Shown here piece after piece: positions 12,851 through 22,700 of a DNA stretch of 64,000 nucleotides. The notes under the pieces were generated by a model that saw only the letters and a list, made by a program, of their open reading frames with translations, ran no database searches and was not told where the DNA came from. The translations under genes and the position numbers were made by a program. Source of the DNA: Vandiemenella viatica. Its lineage: Eukaryota; Arthropoda; Insecta; Orthoptera; Morabidae. The stretch is taken from the NCBI GenBank assembly GCA_031002005.1, contig CM061919.1, forward strand, positions 18,485,687 through 18,549,686. Direction: 5' to 3'. Within the stretch, counting starts at the first letter, position 1; each line of letters begins with the position of its first letter.

Positions 12851-13417
12851 TTCCATGCATTATACCTCAGTGTTTTGTTGTGATTATCTGCACATTTCGA
12901 ATTCCACAAAAATTTTAGTCACCATGTAACTTTGCAATTTTCATCCATCATAGAAAACTACCTCTGTAACGCGTGAGACAGAAAAATGAAAGTTATCTAA
13001 TAAAATACGAAACATTAATAAACACAACGAACAAGTTGTAATTATATAAGCAAGTGATAAAATTAGTAAAATATTCCACTTACTTTCGCGCTGCTTTCAA
13101 CGATGTTCTATTTCGAACGATTCAGCGCCGCAAAAGCAAATGGAATGTTTTACCAACATGATGCGTGCTTAAAGTGTAAAATATTAAATGACATAATTAT
13201 TCCAAACGATCGGTCTGATGTTCTTCTACAAAGAGAGAACGATCTTTACTTTTACAATGATTTGATGCTATGTCATATATACTCCAGTCGCTCTTATCTT
13301 AAGCACATATGCAAATTGTGAGATCGACTATGCAGAGTGCAGTATTCTGTACTCGTATGTGCGCTCGCTCGCGTTGAGGGCCTTGGCCCAAGTATATACC
13401 CTCTTATTCTGGAGGAG
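12851..13417. other. No gene recognised
   Basis: AT-rich sequence present in both blocks (63466-64000). It holds chance frames of about 70 codons with no recognisable motif. Confidence 0.4.
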
Positions 13418-15720
13418 TGGTACTACCATGCTCATATTAATCCGAACGACCTGAATTGCATATCGCTACAATTCCTCCTGGGACTTATTCAACCCATTAT
13501 ACACATCTACCAAGACAGTACTATACCCGGTAGATGGTACATTCACGTTACTATCCAAAATTGAGACTCACCCACCTCACAAAAAAAACGTGACATATTT
13601 TAATATATTCGTTATACAAACGGAAATATGGATTATATTTCGTTAATAAAAGAGTAGTGCAGACATTGAATGCATTTCATTTTAGCTTTTTAAAACATTC
13701 AAGAGAAATTACGTTTCCATACAGAACATAAAAAATTACCGTTTTCAAACAAAAAGTTAATTTTGAACAAACGCTAGGGTCAGAAGAAAGTATGACATTA
13801 CACCGATCATCTGTCACTTAAAATAACTAACTATTAATGATAAAATCAATATTTGCGTGTAAAGATAGTTTTAGGTGAGTGCGTTGACAAATAATTGCAG
13901 CTTTTTGAAGTTAGTTAATTTTGCGGTGTGCTATGAAGACATGTTGTTCTTTTACTACTACATTTAAATTTATTTTAGAAACATATGGAAAAACTTATAA
14001 CTTAATTACTGTTGTCGGTGACATGAGATGTCGTCAACGCAGTCTGAGTTGACAGTATTTTAGCGTCAAAAAACTTATTTTCACCTACCATTTATAACGA
14101 AAGCTGCTTAAGGCGAAATGAAAACTCTTTTTGAAACAAAACAAGATGAGGGTTCAGTAGTTGAAGACACAATTTCGCATAGTGTTGTCACCTTTGTGGT
14201 TTTAGTGGTGTTTCATAAGCAGGCAAAGAACAAAAACTAATACGGCTTTTTCGCTGTAGCAATATTCTGTGGATGGTGCTGTTAAAACTCAAACGACAGG
14301 TGAAACGTTGATTTGATGTCCTTGCCAAAACCGTAATTGGCAAGTATCCAAGGACAGGCACTTAAAACATTTGGTAATTAATGAACTGCTGCGTTTGCTA
14401 GCGGACACGTACGAAATTATTAGTTTATTTCGCGATTTATACGCTTCTTGCTACTTGAAGTTATTATAGTATACCAACTTTTCACTCCATTCTGATGTTA
14501 ATACTACGGTGAACTCTTCCGACAGTAGTCCGTATGGAACCTGTACTGATTTAAGAGGTATAATTGTTACCAGTCAACTGATAACCCAGAAAACAACCAG
14601 ATATTTCACAAGTGCGAAAATTTTAGAAGCTCATACTAATCAATAAAGAATGTCAATGAACAATTGTTTTCATATTTTGTAACTGTTGTTTATGAGACAT
14701 AAAGTTTGGAGGAATACATAGGAAGCTGGCAACAAGGAAACGTAATGCTGGTCAACACGTGTATAAGAGTTGTTGCCCCCTCTACTGCGGTCTTGGTAGG
14801 ACTCATCAACTAGCTCTTATAGGCGTCACGGGCGCCGACCGGGAAGCATGGTGGCTAGCGCTCGGGTAGTTCCTGGAGCAGACGGTTCGAGTCCAGCCTC
14901 GGACATAAGTGATTTTTATGAACTGTTACGTTCTTCTTGTGTTTAATCTACTGTGGATCACCAAAATCACAACATACACCAACTGAGAAGCTAAAATAAT
15001 GGAGAGGATTCACCTATCGATAAACTAATACAAATGCTTTATTGGTTTATTTTTTTACCAATTCAGTCTTTAAATGTTTTTTATGTTCTTGAAATGTCAC
15101 AGGAACGATTATTTACCAAGGATTGGAAAGGAATCCGGCCACGGTATTCAAGTATGAATTAGACCCCTGTTAGCCTAAAATTATTTCGTTAATCCTCTGA
15201 AAACCAAAATATGGATTTTCTTGACCGCGACATACATAAAATTACTGACAAATATACTTGAAAGTGGACAACCAGAATGTCAGTGCTAACAGAACTGGTA
15301 AAAATTTCAACGATTTCATGAAAAGAAGTGCAGCTTCAAAGGCTTACTTTTAACTTAGAAAGACGATCCAAAGTTTCGCTATGATAGGTAGATCAGCAGT
15401 CACTGATTCAGAATGCTATTCATGCATCCTATCAGAAGAAATTGTTCTACTGTCTTCGTTGTATAGGCCTACGTAAGTGACGTTAAAAGCAAAATTGTAG
15501 TCAGAATGGATAATCTTCTTGATCATAAAAATCTAACAATTTCCGTCGAATCACTTAAAACAGTTAATGGTGGTTTGTTACTGCGATCTTAACTGTCTCC
15601 TGTAGCATGCTTAGTAGTGAAAGGAAATTATTGATTGATATTCACCAATCTAATCTATGTATCAACAAATTTGCTGTCATCACAGCTATAGCAGGATGAA
15701 GTTCAAAACTGTGAAGGCAT
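13418..15720 (-). repeat. Long inverted arm A' (copy 1)
   Basis: Inverted, diverged copy of 1038-3419. Together the arms enclose about 10 kb that includes the 5-HT1-like exon. Neither outer end shows a clean short terminal repeat or an obvious target duplication, so this may be a decayed foldback-type element or a separate inverted insertion of the same dispersed repeat. A fragment of about 35 bp from the same arm recurs near 41993-42032. Confidence 0.85.
14820..14905 (+). repeat. tRNA-like SINE segment inside arm A'
   Basis: A stretch with GTGGCTAGCGC followed about 30 bp later by GGTTCGAGTCC resembles box A and box B of a tRNA-derived SINE head. The same segment lies in reverse orientation in arm A near 1828-1900 and in copy 2 near 44105-44180. 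It is not a functional tRNA gene as far as I can see, because no acceptor-stem pairing is evident. Confidence 0.5.
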
Positions 15721-15734
15721 AACAAAGTTTTTAA

Positions 15735-15965
15735 TTGGTTGGGGCTTTACAACCAGCCGATTTCAAGGTCATTAGGGCCTGCAGAGCGCTGGGGAAAGGA
15801 ACGCCAAGTATCGCTGCCATGGTAATTTGGGAAACACGTCGCGGCATTCGCTTGGAGTAATTTCGGAAAACCATGGAAAACCATGGAAAACCGAAACCAG
15901 GACAACCGATCCGGTGATCTAACATGCGACTTTCCGAATTCCATTCTCGAGCGTTAACCACTCAC
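15735..15965 (-). repeat. SINE, minus orientation
   Basis: On the minus strand it has a TTGGGTGAGTGGTTAACGCTC head, a GGTTTTCCATGGTTTTCCATGG body and a CCCAGCGCTCTGCAGGCCC region towards the tail. The family matches 59066-59323. It abuts the outer end of arm A' (15720). Confidence 0.72.
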
Positions 15966-16469
15966 CCAACTTGTTCGGTGACAAAACAACTCCAAAATAC
16001 CTTCCCAAAGAAGAAACGGTTATACGTGGATCTCACGTTTCATTAAGCCTGAGTAAAGATCTCAGGTAAGTTATCGAATTAATGAAGCTGTTGAGCCAAA
16101 AAATAGTGTCAAAATACTAAAATACAACAGCGATGAATGAGGACAAATTTTACGTAAGAATCTGCAATAACTTAATATTTCGAATATTGAAAATTATGTG
16201 TCAGCTAAAAATAGACTCTTCGATCAAGGACGATACTGCAAACTGTTTCAAAATTTTATAGTTTAGCGCTGTTATTCTCTGCAGTTGGTTTGTAGAACAG
16301 CAGTTATAGTTGAAGGAGGAAATTGTCAGTTTACGCTGAGCATTTGACTACTCGGAACTTGCTTTCCTTTTAAAACAGAGGGTCTGGCTGGGAGTAATAT
16401 CATAAAGTCTATAAGCTGAGTAATGATAAAAAATCTACATTAGTAGGAAGATAAGGATGGACCTGGGAA
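15966..16469. other. No gene recognised upstream of the micro-exon gene
   Basis: AT-rich and without repeats I can place. It ends where the GC-richer promoter-like block begins. Confidence 0.4.
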
Positions 16470-16887
16470 CAGCCAATCAGCGTCCAGGGATTGCATGACG
16501 TCACGAAGTGAGCAGCCAATGGCGGCCAAGGTCGTATGACGTCACACGTTAGTTCCTCAACCAGCCGCACAGATGGCGACACCGGGTGGGCTTGCGCATA
16601 TGTTAGTTCACCGATCGGCCGCACAGATGGCACCATCTCCCAAGGGCTTAATATCTTTGGGCGCAGATATTCCACACCGCCCACCCAAGCCCTGAGGCAA
16701 TGGCTAGTTTCTGTTCTGGAATGCGCGCGTTGTGAAATGTGTACACTGTTTCAACACACCTACGGAAATTCCCACTCGACTGTTTGCTTTTCCATTAAGC
16801 GTTGCGAAATGTGTACTCTACCAGTTGTGCAAGCGGTATCTCTTGTGTAAGCGCGGAGTGAAATGCTCCATGCGACGCTATAAAAGG
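16470..16887 (+). promoter_or_regulatory. Promoter-like region: two CCAAT-CRE pairs and a TATA box
   Basis: CCAAT boxes at 16473-16477 and 16516-16520 are each followed about 21-23 bp later by a perfect CRE palindrome TGACGTCA (16496-16503 and 16537-16544). Next comes a second duplicated block around CCGCACAGATGGC, then two occurrences of GAAATGTGTAC. A consensus TATAAAAGG is at 16879-16887, about 100 bp before the ATG of the micro-exon gene. Spacing suggests a start site near 16910-16920. Activity is inferred from motifs only. Confidence 0.7.
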
Positions 16888-16985
16888 AGCGCCCGTGGCC
16901 AGCTCTGGCTCTGTACCGTTGCGAACCTTGCCGTGTGCGCTTTTAGCAGTTACCGCAGTGTGTGTTTCTCGCAGTGTTCAACACA

Positions 16986-18160
16986 ATGTCTCAGTCTTAT
17001 GAAGGTAATAAGTTATAATAATAATTATTATATGTGTGTGTTTGTGTGTATGTATCAGTGATACTAAAGATGAATTTTCTTTTACAGAGCTCCCAGTTCT
17101 ATCTGCTGCAGATGTAGAAGAGTACCTCGCAAACAGTAAGCTAATTTCCTTATTGTTAGTAGTATTAGTTTAAATTATTATTATTATTATTAAGACTAAT
17201 TTTTCTTTTTCCTTGTTTCAGATCTACAACAGATCTCACCGTTGTTTAGCGATGATTTAGATAATGGTAAGTTTTTGTATCTAAACTGGAATATTTTTGC
17301 TGTAGATGTTTACTTGTTGCATACTATAATTTATTTTCTATTGTAGAACCACGAGTTGTCTCAACTCCGGAGCTGCTGTTGCTATACACTTTTTCTGGAG
17401 GTATGTATTTGACTGTAATTAATTTTTTTTTAATTTCTCGTGCGTGTGTTGATACTAAGAAAATTAATTTGTTCTGTTGCAGAGCCTGTGAATGCTACTG
17501 ATGGTTCTGGCAATAATTTTGCAAGGGGTAAGTAGTATCTATATATTTCATGCTGTAGCTAATATTCTTGTTTGATTTTTTCTGTAACCAACTAAAAATT
17601 TTTTTCTGTTGTAGCTTCAGCTAGCTGTGTCAATGCATCCTCTGAGCTGGCGAGGTATTTTGCCAATTGTAAGTTAAAAAAAAATTTCTTAACTGAATTA
17701 CTTTAAACATTTTGGCTGTGCAGTAAAAGATGATTTTTTTCCACAGATTGCCCTGAACATGATGATCCCAACCAGCCTGGGGACGTCTTTGTTGGTAAGT
17801 GTTTAGATTTATTTTTATTCAGTTTTTCTTTCTTTTCCTTGTCTAACTAAAATTTATTTTGTTATAGGTCAACATGGTTCCTCGGGACCTCTCAAAAAAA
17901 GGATGAATGATAATGATGATGATGATGAAGGGCCATCTAAAAGGATTAAAATGGCAGGTAAGGTATTTCTTCTACTATTTTTGTTTATTATTTTATCTCT
18001 TAGACTTTTAACCATGAAAAAAAATCAGACTATTTTTTTTGTTGCAGATGTATATATGTCGCCGCCGGACCTGGAAGCGTCGGACGTGCCACAGCCAAGC
18101 ACCAGCGCGTGGGCAGAACCATTGGAGGATGAGCTTCTTGCTACTTTGTCACCGCTTGAA
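16986..18160 (+). CDS. Micro-exon gene, nine exons seen, 3' part lost in gap
   Basis: Exons: 16986-17004, 17088-17135, 17222-17266, 17347-17400, 17483-17527, 17615-17668, 17747-17794, 17868-17957, and 18048 to the gap. All eight introns are 73-90 bp, GT-AG, with pyrimidine tracts, and every junction is phase 1. Internal exons are 48, 45, 54, 45, 54, 48 and 90 bp, all multiples of three, so any exon can be skipped without a frameshift. The joined frame has no stop over about 170 codons. The protein begins MSQSYEELPVLS, has no signal peptide or membrane segment, and is acidic and Ser-rich. Exon 8 has basic clusters (PLKKR, SKRIK) around an Asp run, like a bipartite nuclear signal. Exon 9 is Pro/Ser/Glu-rich. 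Family not recognised. A nuclear regulator or a gene of an unknown mobile or viral-like element are both open. Confidence 0.78.
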
Positions 18161-19160
18161 NNNNNNNNNNNNNNNNNNNNNNNNNNNNNNNNNNNNNNNN
18201 NNNNNNNNNNNNNNNNNNNNNNNNNNNNNNNNNNNNNNNNNNNNNNNNNNNNNNNNNNNNNNNNNNNNNNNNNNNNNNNNNNNNNNNNNNNNNNNNNNNN
18301 NNNNNNNNNNNNNNNNNNNNNNNNNNNNNNNNNNNNNNNNNNNNNNNNNNNNNNNNNNNNNNNNNNNNNNNNNNNNNNNNNNNNNNNNNNNNNNNNNNNN
18401 NNNNNNNNNNNNNNNNNNNNNNNNNNNNNNNNNNNNNNNNNNNNNNNNNNNNNNNNNNNNNNNNNNNNNNNNNNNNNNNNNNNNNNNNNNNNNNNNNNNN
18501 NNNNNNNNNNNNNNNNNNNNNNNNNNNNNNNNNNNNNNNNNNNNNNNNNNNNNNNNNNNNNNNNNNNNNNNNNNNNNNNNNNNNNNNNNNNNNNNNNNNN
18601 NNNNNNNNNNNNNNNNNNNNNNNNNNNNNNNNNNNNNNNNNNNNNNNNNNNNNNNNNNNNNNNNNNNNNNNNNNNNNNNNNNNNNNNNNNNNNNNNNNNN
18701 NNNNNNNNNNNNNNNNNNNNNNNNNNNNNNNNNNNNNNNNNNNNNNNNNNNNNNNNNNNNNNNNNNNNNNNNNNNNNNNNNNNNNNNNNNNNNNNNNNNN
18801 NNNNNNNNNNNNNNNNNNNNNNNNNNNNNNNNNNNNNNNNNNNNNNNNNNNNNNNNNNNNNNNNNNNNNNNNNNNNNNNNNNNNNNNNNNNNNNNNNNNN
18901 NNNNNNNNNNNNNNNNNNNNNNNNNNNNNNNNNNNNNNNNNNNNNNNNNNNNNNNNNNNNNNNNNNNNNNNNNNNNNNNNNNNNNNNNNNNNNNNNNNNN
19001 NNNNNNNNNNNNNNNNNNNNNNNNNNNNNNNNNNNNNNNNNNNNNNNNNNNNNNNNNNNNNNNNNNNNNNNNNNNNNNNNNNNNNNNNNNNNNNNNNNNN
19101 NNNNNNNNNNNNNNNNNNNNNNNNNNNNNNNNNNNNNNNNNNNNNNNNNNNNNNNNNNNN
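18161..19160. other. Assembly gap, exactly 1000 N
   Basis: A run of 1000 N interrupts exon 9 of the micro-exon gene. The round length suggests a placeholder, so the true distance, order and even orientation of the sequence after it are not established. Confidence 0.97.
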
Positions 19161-19169
19161 GTTATTTTT

Positions 19170-19441
19170 TCTTATTTTATTTTCAGATTTTTTATATTAC
19201 ATTAATGTGTGGAACTTTTCCATATCAGTTTAATCTCTTGAGGCTTTACACCCACTGTAAAAATATGTATTTTGTGTATAGCAGGGAACTGCCAGTCTCT
19301 GAAAATCTAAAAAGCAATTTGGTATTTATCAGGCATCTTTTAACCTCTGTTTGGAATCTTGATGTTGGGTCAGACTTGAGTTTGACTATATTGTTATTGT
19401 GTTTGTGTAATCTGCATTCTGTATTAGTACTAATGAGTTAC
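19170..19441 (+). repeat. Inverted repeat beside the gap, left arm
   Basis: Pairs with the reverse complement of 19622-19919 with indels; loop about 180 bp. Shared blocks include CCATATCAGTTTA, CTCTTGAGG, CCAGTCTCTGAAAA, GGGTCAGACTTGAGTTT and GTAATCTGCATTCTGTATTA. Confidence 0.82.
19187..19233 (+). CDS. Possible terminal exon of the micro-exon gene
   Basis: After the gap, a polypyrimidine tract and TTTTCAG acceptor end at 19186. Read in phase 1, like every upstream junction, the next bases encode FLYYINVWNFSISV and a TAA at 19231-19233. The AT after the acceptor matches the start of exons 3, 7 and 9. The exon sits inside the left arm of an inverted repeat. Linkage to the upstream exons across the gap is inference, and the evidence is only the acceptor and the phase. 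Confidence 0.4.
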
Positions 19442-19621
19442 CTTTGTCTGCTGTGGTAATCACAATATCCTAGTTGTTTAATTTTCTTTTTAATAGGTTT
19501 ACACTGTTTCTTTGTGTGTGTTTCGGATTGAAGAGATGTGATTTAGCACTTTTGAAAATCAATTCCCTTGCAAGCTTTTCCTCCGTTTTCTTTTTGTGCA
19601 AGAATGTGTTCTGTGTTCTTC

Positions 19622-19919
19622 GATTATAACACAATAGTACTAATACAGAATGCAGATTACTTAAGTAAAACAGAAGATTTCATACAGAATAACAAAGTAG
19701 TTAAACTCAAGTCTGACCCCACATCAAGCTTCCAAACAGCGGTTAAAAAGATGCCTGACTAACACCAAATTGCTTTTCAGAGACTGGTATATCCCCTGCA
19801 ATATACATAATACCTAATTGTACAGTCGGTAAAAAAACCTCAAGAGGATAAACTGATATGGAACATTTCGACACATCAATGTAATATACACAAATTGTAA
19901 GAAAAATAAGCTGAAAATT
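19622..19919 (-). repeat. Inverted repeat beside the gap, right arm
   Basis: Diverged inverted copy of 19170-19441. Where the left arm has the splice acceptor TTTTCAG, this arm reads CTTACAA on the minus strand, so the acceptor is lost. A SINE starts immediately after the arm at 19930. A transcript crossing both arms could fold into a long hairpin. Confidence 0.82.
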
Positions 19920-19929
19920 ACAGTTAATA

Positions 19930-20131
19930 GCAGGCCTCGATATCGTAGGGGCTAGAGTGATAGAGCTCCGAAGGTCGCCGGTTCGAGTCCGGCCGAGGGC
20001 ATGGGTGTTTAGTGTTGTGTCTGTGAATGTCTTGTCCGTGTTGTAGTGTCCTTGTGTCAATACTTGATAGCAACAAATCACATTGAGCTGGCTGTATGGC
20101 CCAGAAGCCGAAAGCCATTAAAAAAATAAAA
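19930..20131 (+). mobile_element. tRNA-derived SINE with 10 bp target duplication
   Basis: The head reads CCTCGATATCGTAGGGGCTAG and the box B is GGTTCGAGTCC at about 19979-19989. The end is an A-rich AAAAAAATAAAA tail. The flanking direct repeat ACAGTTAATA is at 19920-19929 and 20132-20141. It is a different SINE family from 59066-59323, with a GGGCATGGGTGTTTAGTGTT body. A similar piece occurs near 48730-48790. Confidence 0.85.
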
Positions 20132-20417
20132 ACAGTTAATAACAGATTTATACCTTCATTTAGATAAACATTATGTTAATCATCAGAACTGAGACATAAC
20201 TTGTTTTAGGGCACTGATGATGGTCTAATAAACCTAAAACATATGCCATAACGAAGTTTTAATTGTTAGCTACACTAGACGGATAACAAAAACCCAGCAT
20301 AGTATAGCAGCTGGGGATAACGGCCTAAGAGTTCAAACTGTTAAATAGGTAATGAAGACAGCGTTGCATGCTGGCTATATCTCCACATTTTGTACCTGAG
20401 TATTTTGGCTGTGGCAG

Positions 20418-21008
20418 GTGATGGTGACATGTCGGCGTAATCCGTGCCAGGATTCCATGGATGTATACTGGCGGCCCACTGGGGAGTGCGTGATGGTCTA
20501 CAACACAGGCAGGTTGTGTGGTGGCAGCGGCACAGTGCTGCGGTATAACGCACGCGGCCGCTCCGTGTGTGGCTGCCACAATGACTACGCGCTGATTGGT
20601 GGTCGCTGCTGGCTGAAGCTGCACCGCGGTCCCTGCGCTGAGGGTGAGACAGTCAGCCTCGAGGGATCGTGCCAAGCAGACTCGTGTAGAGACCTCAACG
20701 CCGCTTCCCCCGACACCGGCTCGACCTACGTGTCTTATAAGGGACGGTGCATGGGACTGTGGCAAGAATGCGACGACAACGTGGACACTGTATACTCGAA
20801 CCGACGGATCCTACAGTTCTCTGATGGCTGGCTGTACTGCGACTATATAACAGAACATGTGATTTCCGATGCACCCTACTTGTGCCTGCAGGACAACGAC
20901 GGAGGTTGCATCTTAAGGGCACAACCAAAGGAGTTCTCAAAGAGACTGTTAATGTCATCCGGACGGCAGAGGCATTTGAATTACTGGATGGAGGCAACAG
21001 GCGAATAG
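20418..21008 (+). CDS. Terminal exon of a cysteine-rich, DUF4789-like protein
   Basis: An acceptor GGCTGTGGCAG ends at 20417 and a frame of 196 codons runs to TAG at 21006-21008. Cys-rich blocks include VTCRRNPC, then YWRPTGECVMVYNTGRLCGG, CGCHNDYALIGGRCW and HRGPCAEGE. Further on are CQADSCRDLN, KGRCMGLWQECDD and LYCDY. The spacing of the first half (a CY/CV-type block, then a GPC block, then a C-x-C loop) resembles the insect DUF4789 family of secreted, disulfide-rich proteins of unknown function. The frame is intact and GC-richer than its surroundings, so it is probably a live host exon. There is no signal peptide at its start, so at least one upstream exon must exist; I see none between the gap and 20417. 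Entry phase 0 is assumed. Confidence 0.7.
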   Translation: MMVTCRRNPCQDSMDVYWRPTGECVMVYNTGRLCGGSGTVLRYNARGRSVCGCHNDYALIGGRCWLKLHRGPCAEGETVSLEGSCQADSCRDLNAASPDTGSTYVSYKGRCMGLWQECDDNVDTVYSNRRILQFSDGWLYCDYITEHVISDAPYLCLQDNDGGCILRAQPKEFSKRLLMSSGRQRHLNYWMEATGE

Positions 21009-21141
21009 TTGATCTGTTGTTCAACAGTATTTCTAATTCATATCGCTTCACAATTTATACAAAAAAATTACTCTGTATTGCAACATTAAACATTCTAGTT
21101 TTAATATTTTTTGGCGTATTTTTGAAATCATCGTTGCTTCA

Positions 21142-21147
21142 AATAAA
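21142..21147 (+). terminator. AATAAA polyadenylation signal
   Basis: First AATAAA after the stop codon of the cysteine-rich exon, in a T-rich 3' UTR of about 150 bp. Confidence 0.55.
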
Positions 21148-21299
21148 ATTTCAGTTATTATATTTGTAGCAAATATAGAAAAATTAATTTGATGTAATGA
21201 AGGTACTGCTTTAATGCCGTTCTTAGTTACAGATTCTTCTCCAAATCATCTTGTAAAACATCTTTCGAGTTGATCCTTTCACTATCCTACTATGATGCA

Positions 21300-22105
21300 A
21301 TCTGCATCTACATATATACTCTGCGATTCACAAAATTATGGTTGGCAGAGTGTGCTCAGCACCAAAACTAATCTTTTCGCTGTGCATTCCAATCCCGAAT
21401 GCTAAGAGGAAAAATTAATTCGTATAAGCATCAGTGCAGTACCTTATCTCTCTGATCTTATCTTTCCTGTCATTATTGAACAAAGTATTTCGCCGTACTT
21501 GTAAGAGTAAAGGGGTGTACGCATGTTTACCAATAAGTTCAAGCGAAACGTGCGTCGTCTGTCTACCAGAGATTCCCAGTCCAATCTCTAATCAGTTCTA
21601 TGACGCTTTCGTAAGGGCTGTAGCAAGCGGTCACGTTTCAATTTTCTCTGTACTGTTAATCAACTCTTTACGAAAAGAATCACAAATGGTAAAAGAGAAG
21701 TCAAAAAGTAGACACACAAGAGATTTGTAGGCTAACTCCTTTGTTTGTTCACCACAATTTTTCAAGATTCGTCAGAGGAATCACAGCCCAGCATTAGCTC
21801 TAATTACGACCGAATTAATGGTCAAATCCCATTTCATGTTCCTTTGTACTGTTACGCCCAAATATTTCACAGAATCGAAGGTAGCAAAAACTTAACTGTT
21901 TGCTTTGTATTTAAGAACAAACTGATTATTTTTGTTGGTTATGCACATTGCCTTGCACTTTTTACATATTATTGTAAGTTGCCATTTGTCGCACCATGGA
22001 AAAATAGCATGTAGATCGCGCTGAATTTCTAAGCAATCTGCCGAATTCCTCATTTTTCTATAAATGACGGCATCATCAGCGAAAAATCTATAACTGCTAT
22101 TTACG
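21300..22105 (-). pseudogene. CR1 LINE, 3' fragment
   Basis: Reads on the minus strand and shares its 3' end (ACTCTGCGATTCACAAAATT, CAGAGTGTGCTCAGCACC) with the LINE at 31548-35455. It is 5'-truncated near the RT catalytic motif (TTTTTCGCTGATGATGCCGTC at about 22065-22085) and broken by frameshifts. A TCTACAT-type simple repeat marks the tail. Confidence 0.82.
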
Positions 22106-22589
22106 GCGACTAACTATAATTACCAGAAAACGTGCAATACTTGGTACAAGCTCTACTCTATGCAATACCCGAAATACTCCTAAATAAAATTCTTCCAGTA
22201 GGCGTTTGTTGCCGAATATTGACTAAGGAAAATAGTTACAAAAACTTACTAAAAGGCATTGAAAACTATACTTTTTACAACTGTGGGTTCAAGGTCATTT
22301 CTTGTGTCCCGCTATCTTCTCAATACCTCCTACCCCTCCGACTTAAGACTTAAGACAAAAGATAAAAAATCTTTACAATAGCTAATTTGTACCAGAATTT
22401 ATTCAGACTGAATATTATTTGTCAGAGTTTAAAATGGACTCAAGCTCTGTAATTAAATTGTGGATTCGCTCTTAAAACAATCAGAACAATACTTTTGAAA
22501 TGCTGAATTTTATATCTACTCCATTAGTTTTTATTATTTTCAGCTTATTTTAGAATTCTCCTCAAGTTGGTAATTATTTTTCAACGGAA

Positions 22590-22700
22590 AACCGAACTCT
22601 GGATGGCGGAACGGGGAATCGAACCCGCTTTCTTCAGAATGCGATGCCAGAGAGCTATCGCTCCCCAATCACGCTTGGTCTCTCATCTACAGTATTGCTT
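22590..22700 (-). repeat. SINE head fragment
   Basis: The minus strand shows a GGGAGCGATAGCTCTCTGGCA head and a GGTTCGATTCCCCG box B. Confidence 0.6.

Larger units (their letters stand above)
1..13404. repeat. Duplicated block, copy 1
   Basis: This block aligns with 42298-64000 at very high identity from the first base of the window, with scattered substitutions and small indels. It holds the same landmarks in the same order: a degenerate tandem array, SINEs, a 5-HT1-like exon and a CR1 LINE fragment. Copy 1 alone has the LINE at 6535-7806 and about 100 bp extra near 2380-2480. The left limit is not visible because it is the window edge. It may be a segmental duplication or two haplotypes placed side by side by the assembler. 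Confidence 0.93.

Noticed and set aside
17903..19459. One long open frame of 518 codons across the gap
   Set aside because: It exists only because N codons cannot contain stops. The real signal is the spliced micro-exon structure, of which this frame uses one exon plus introns.
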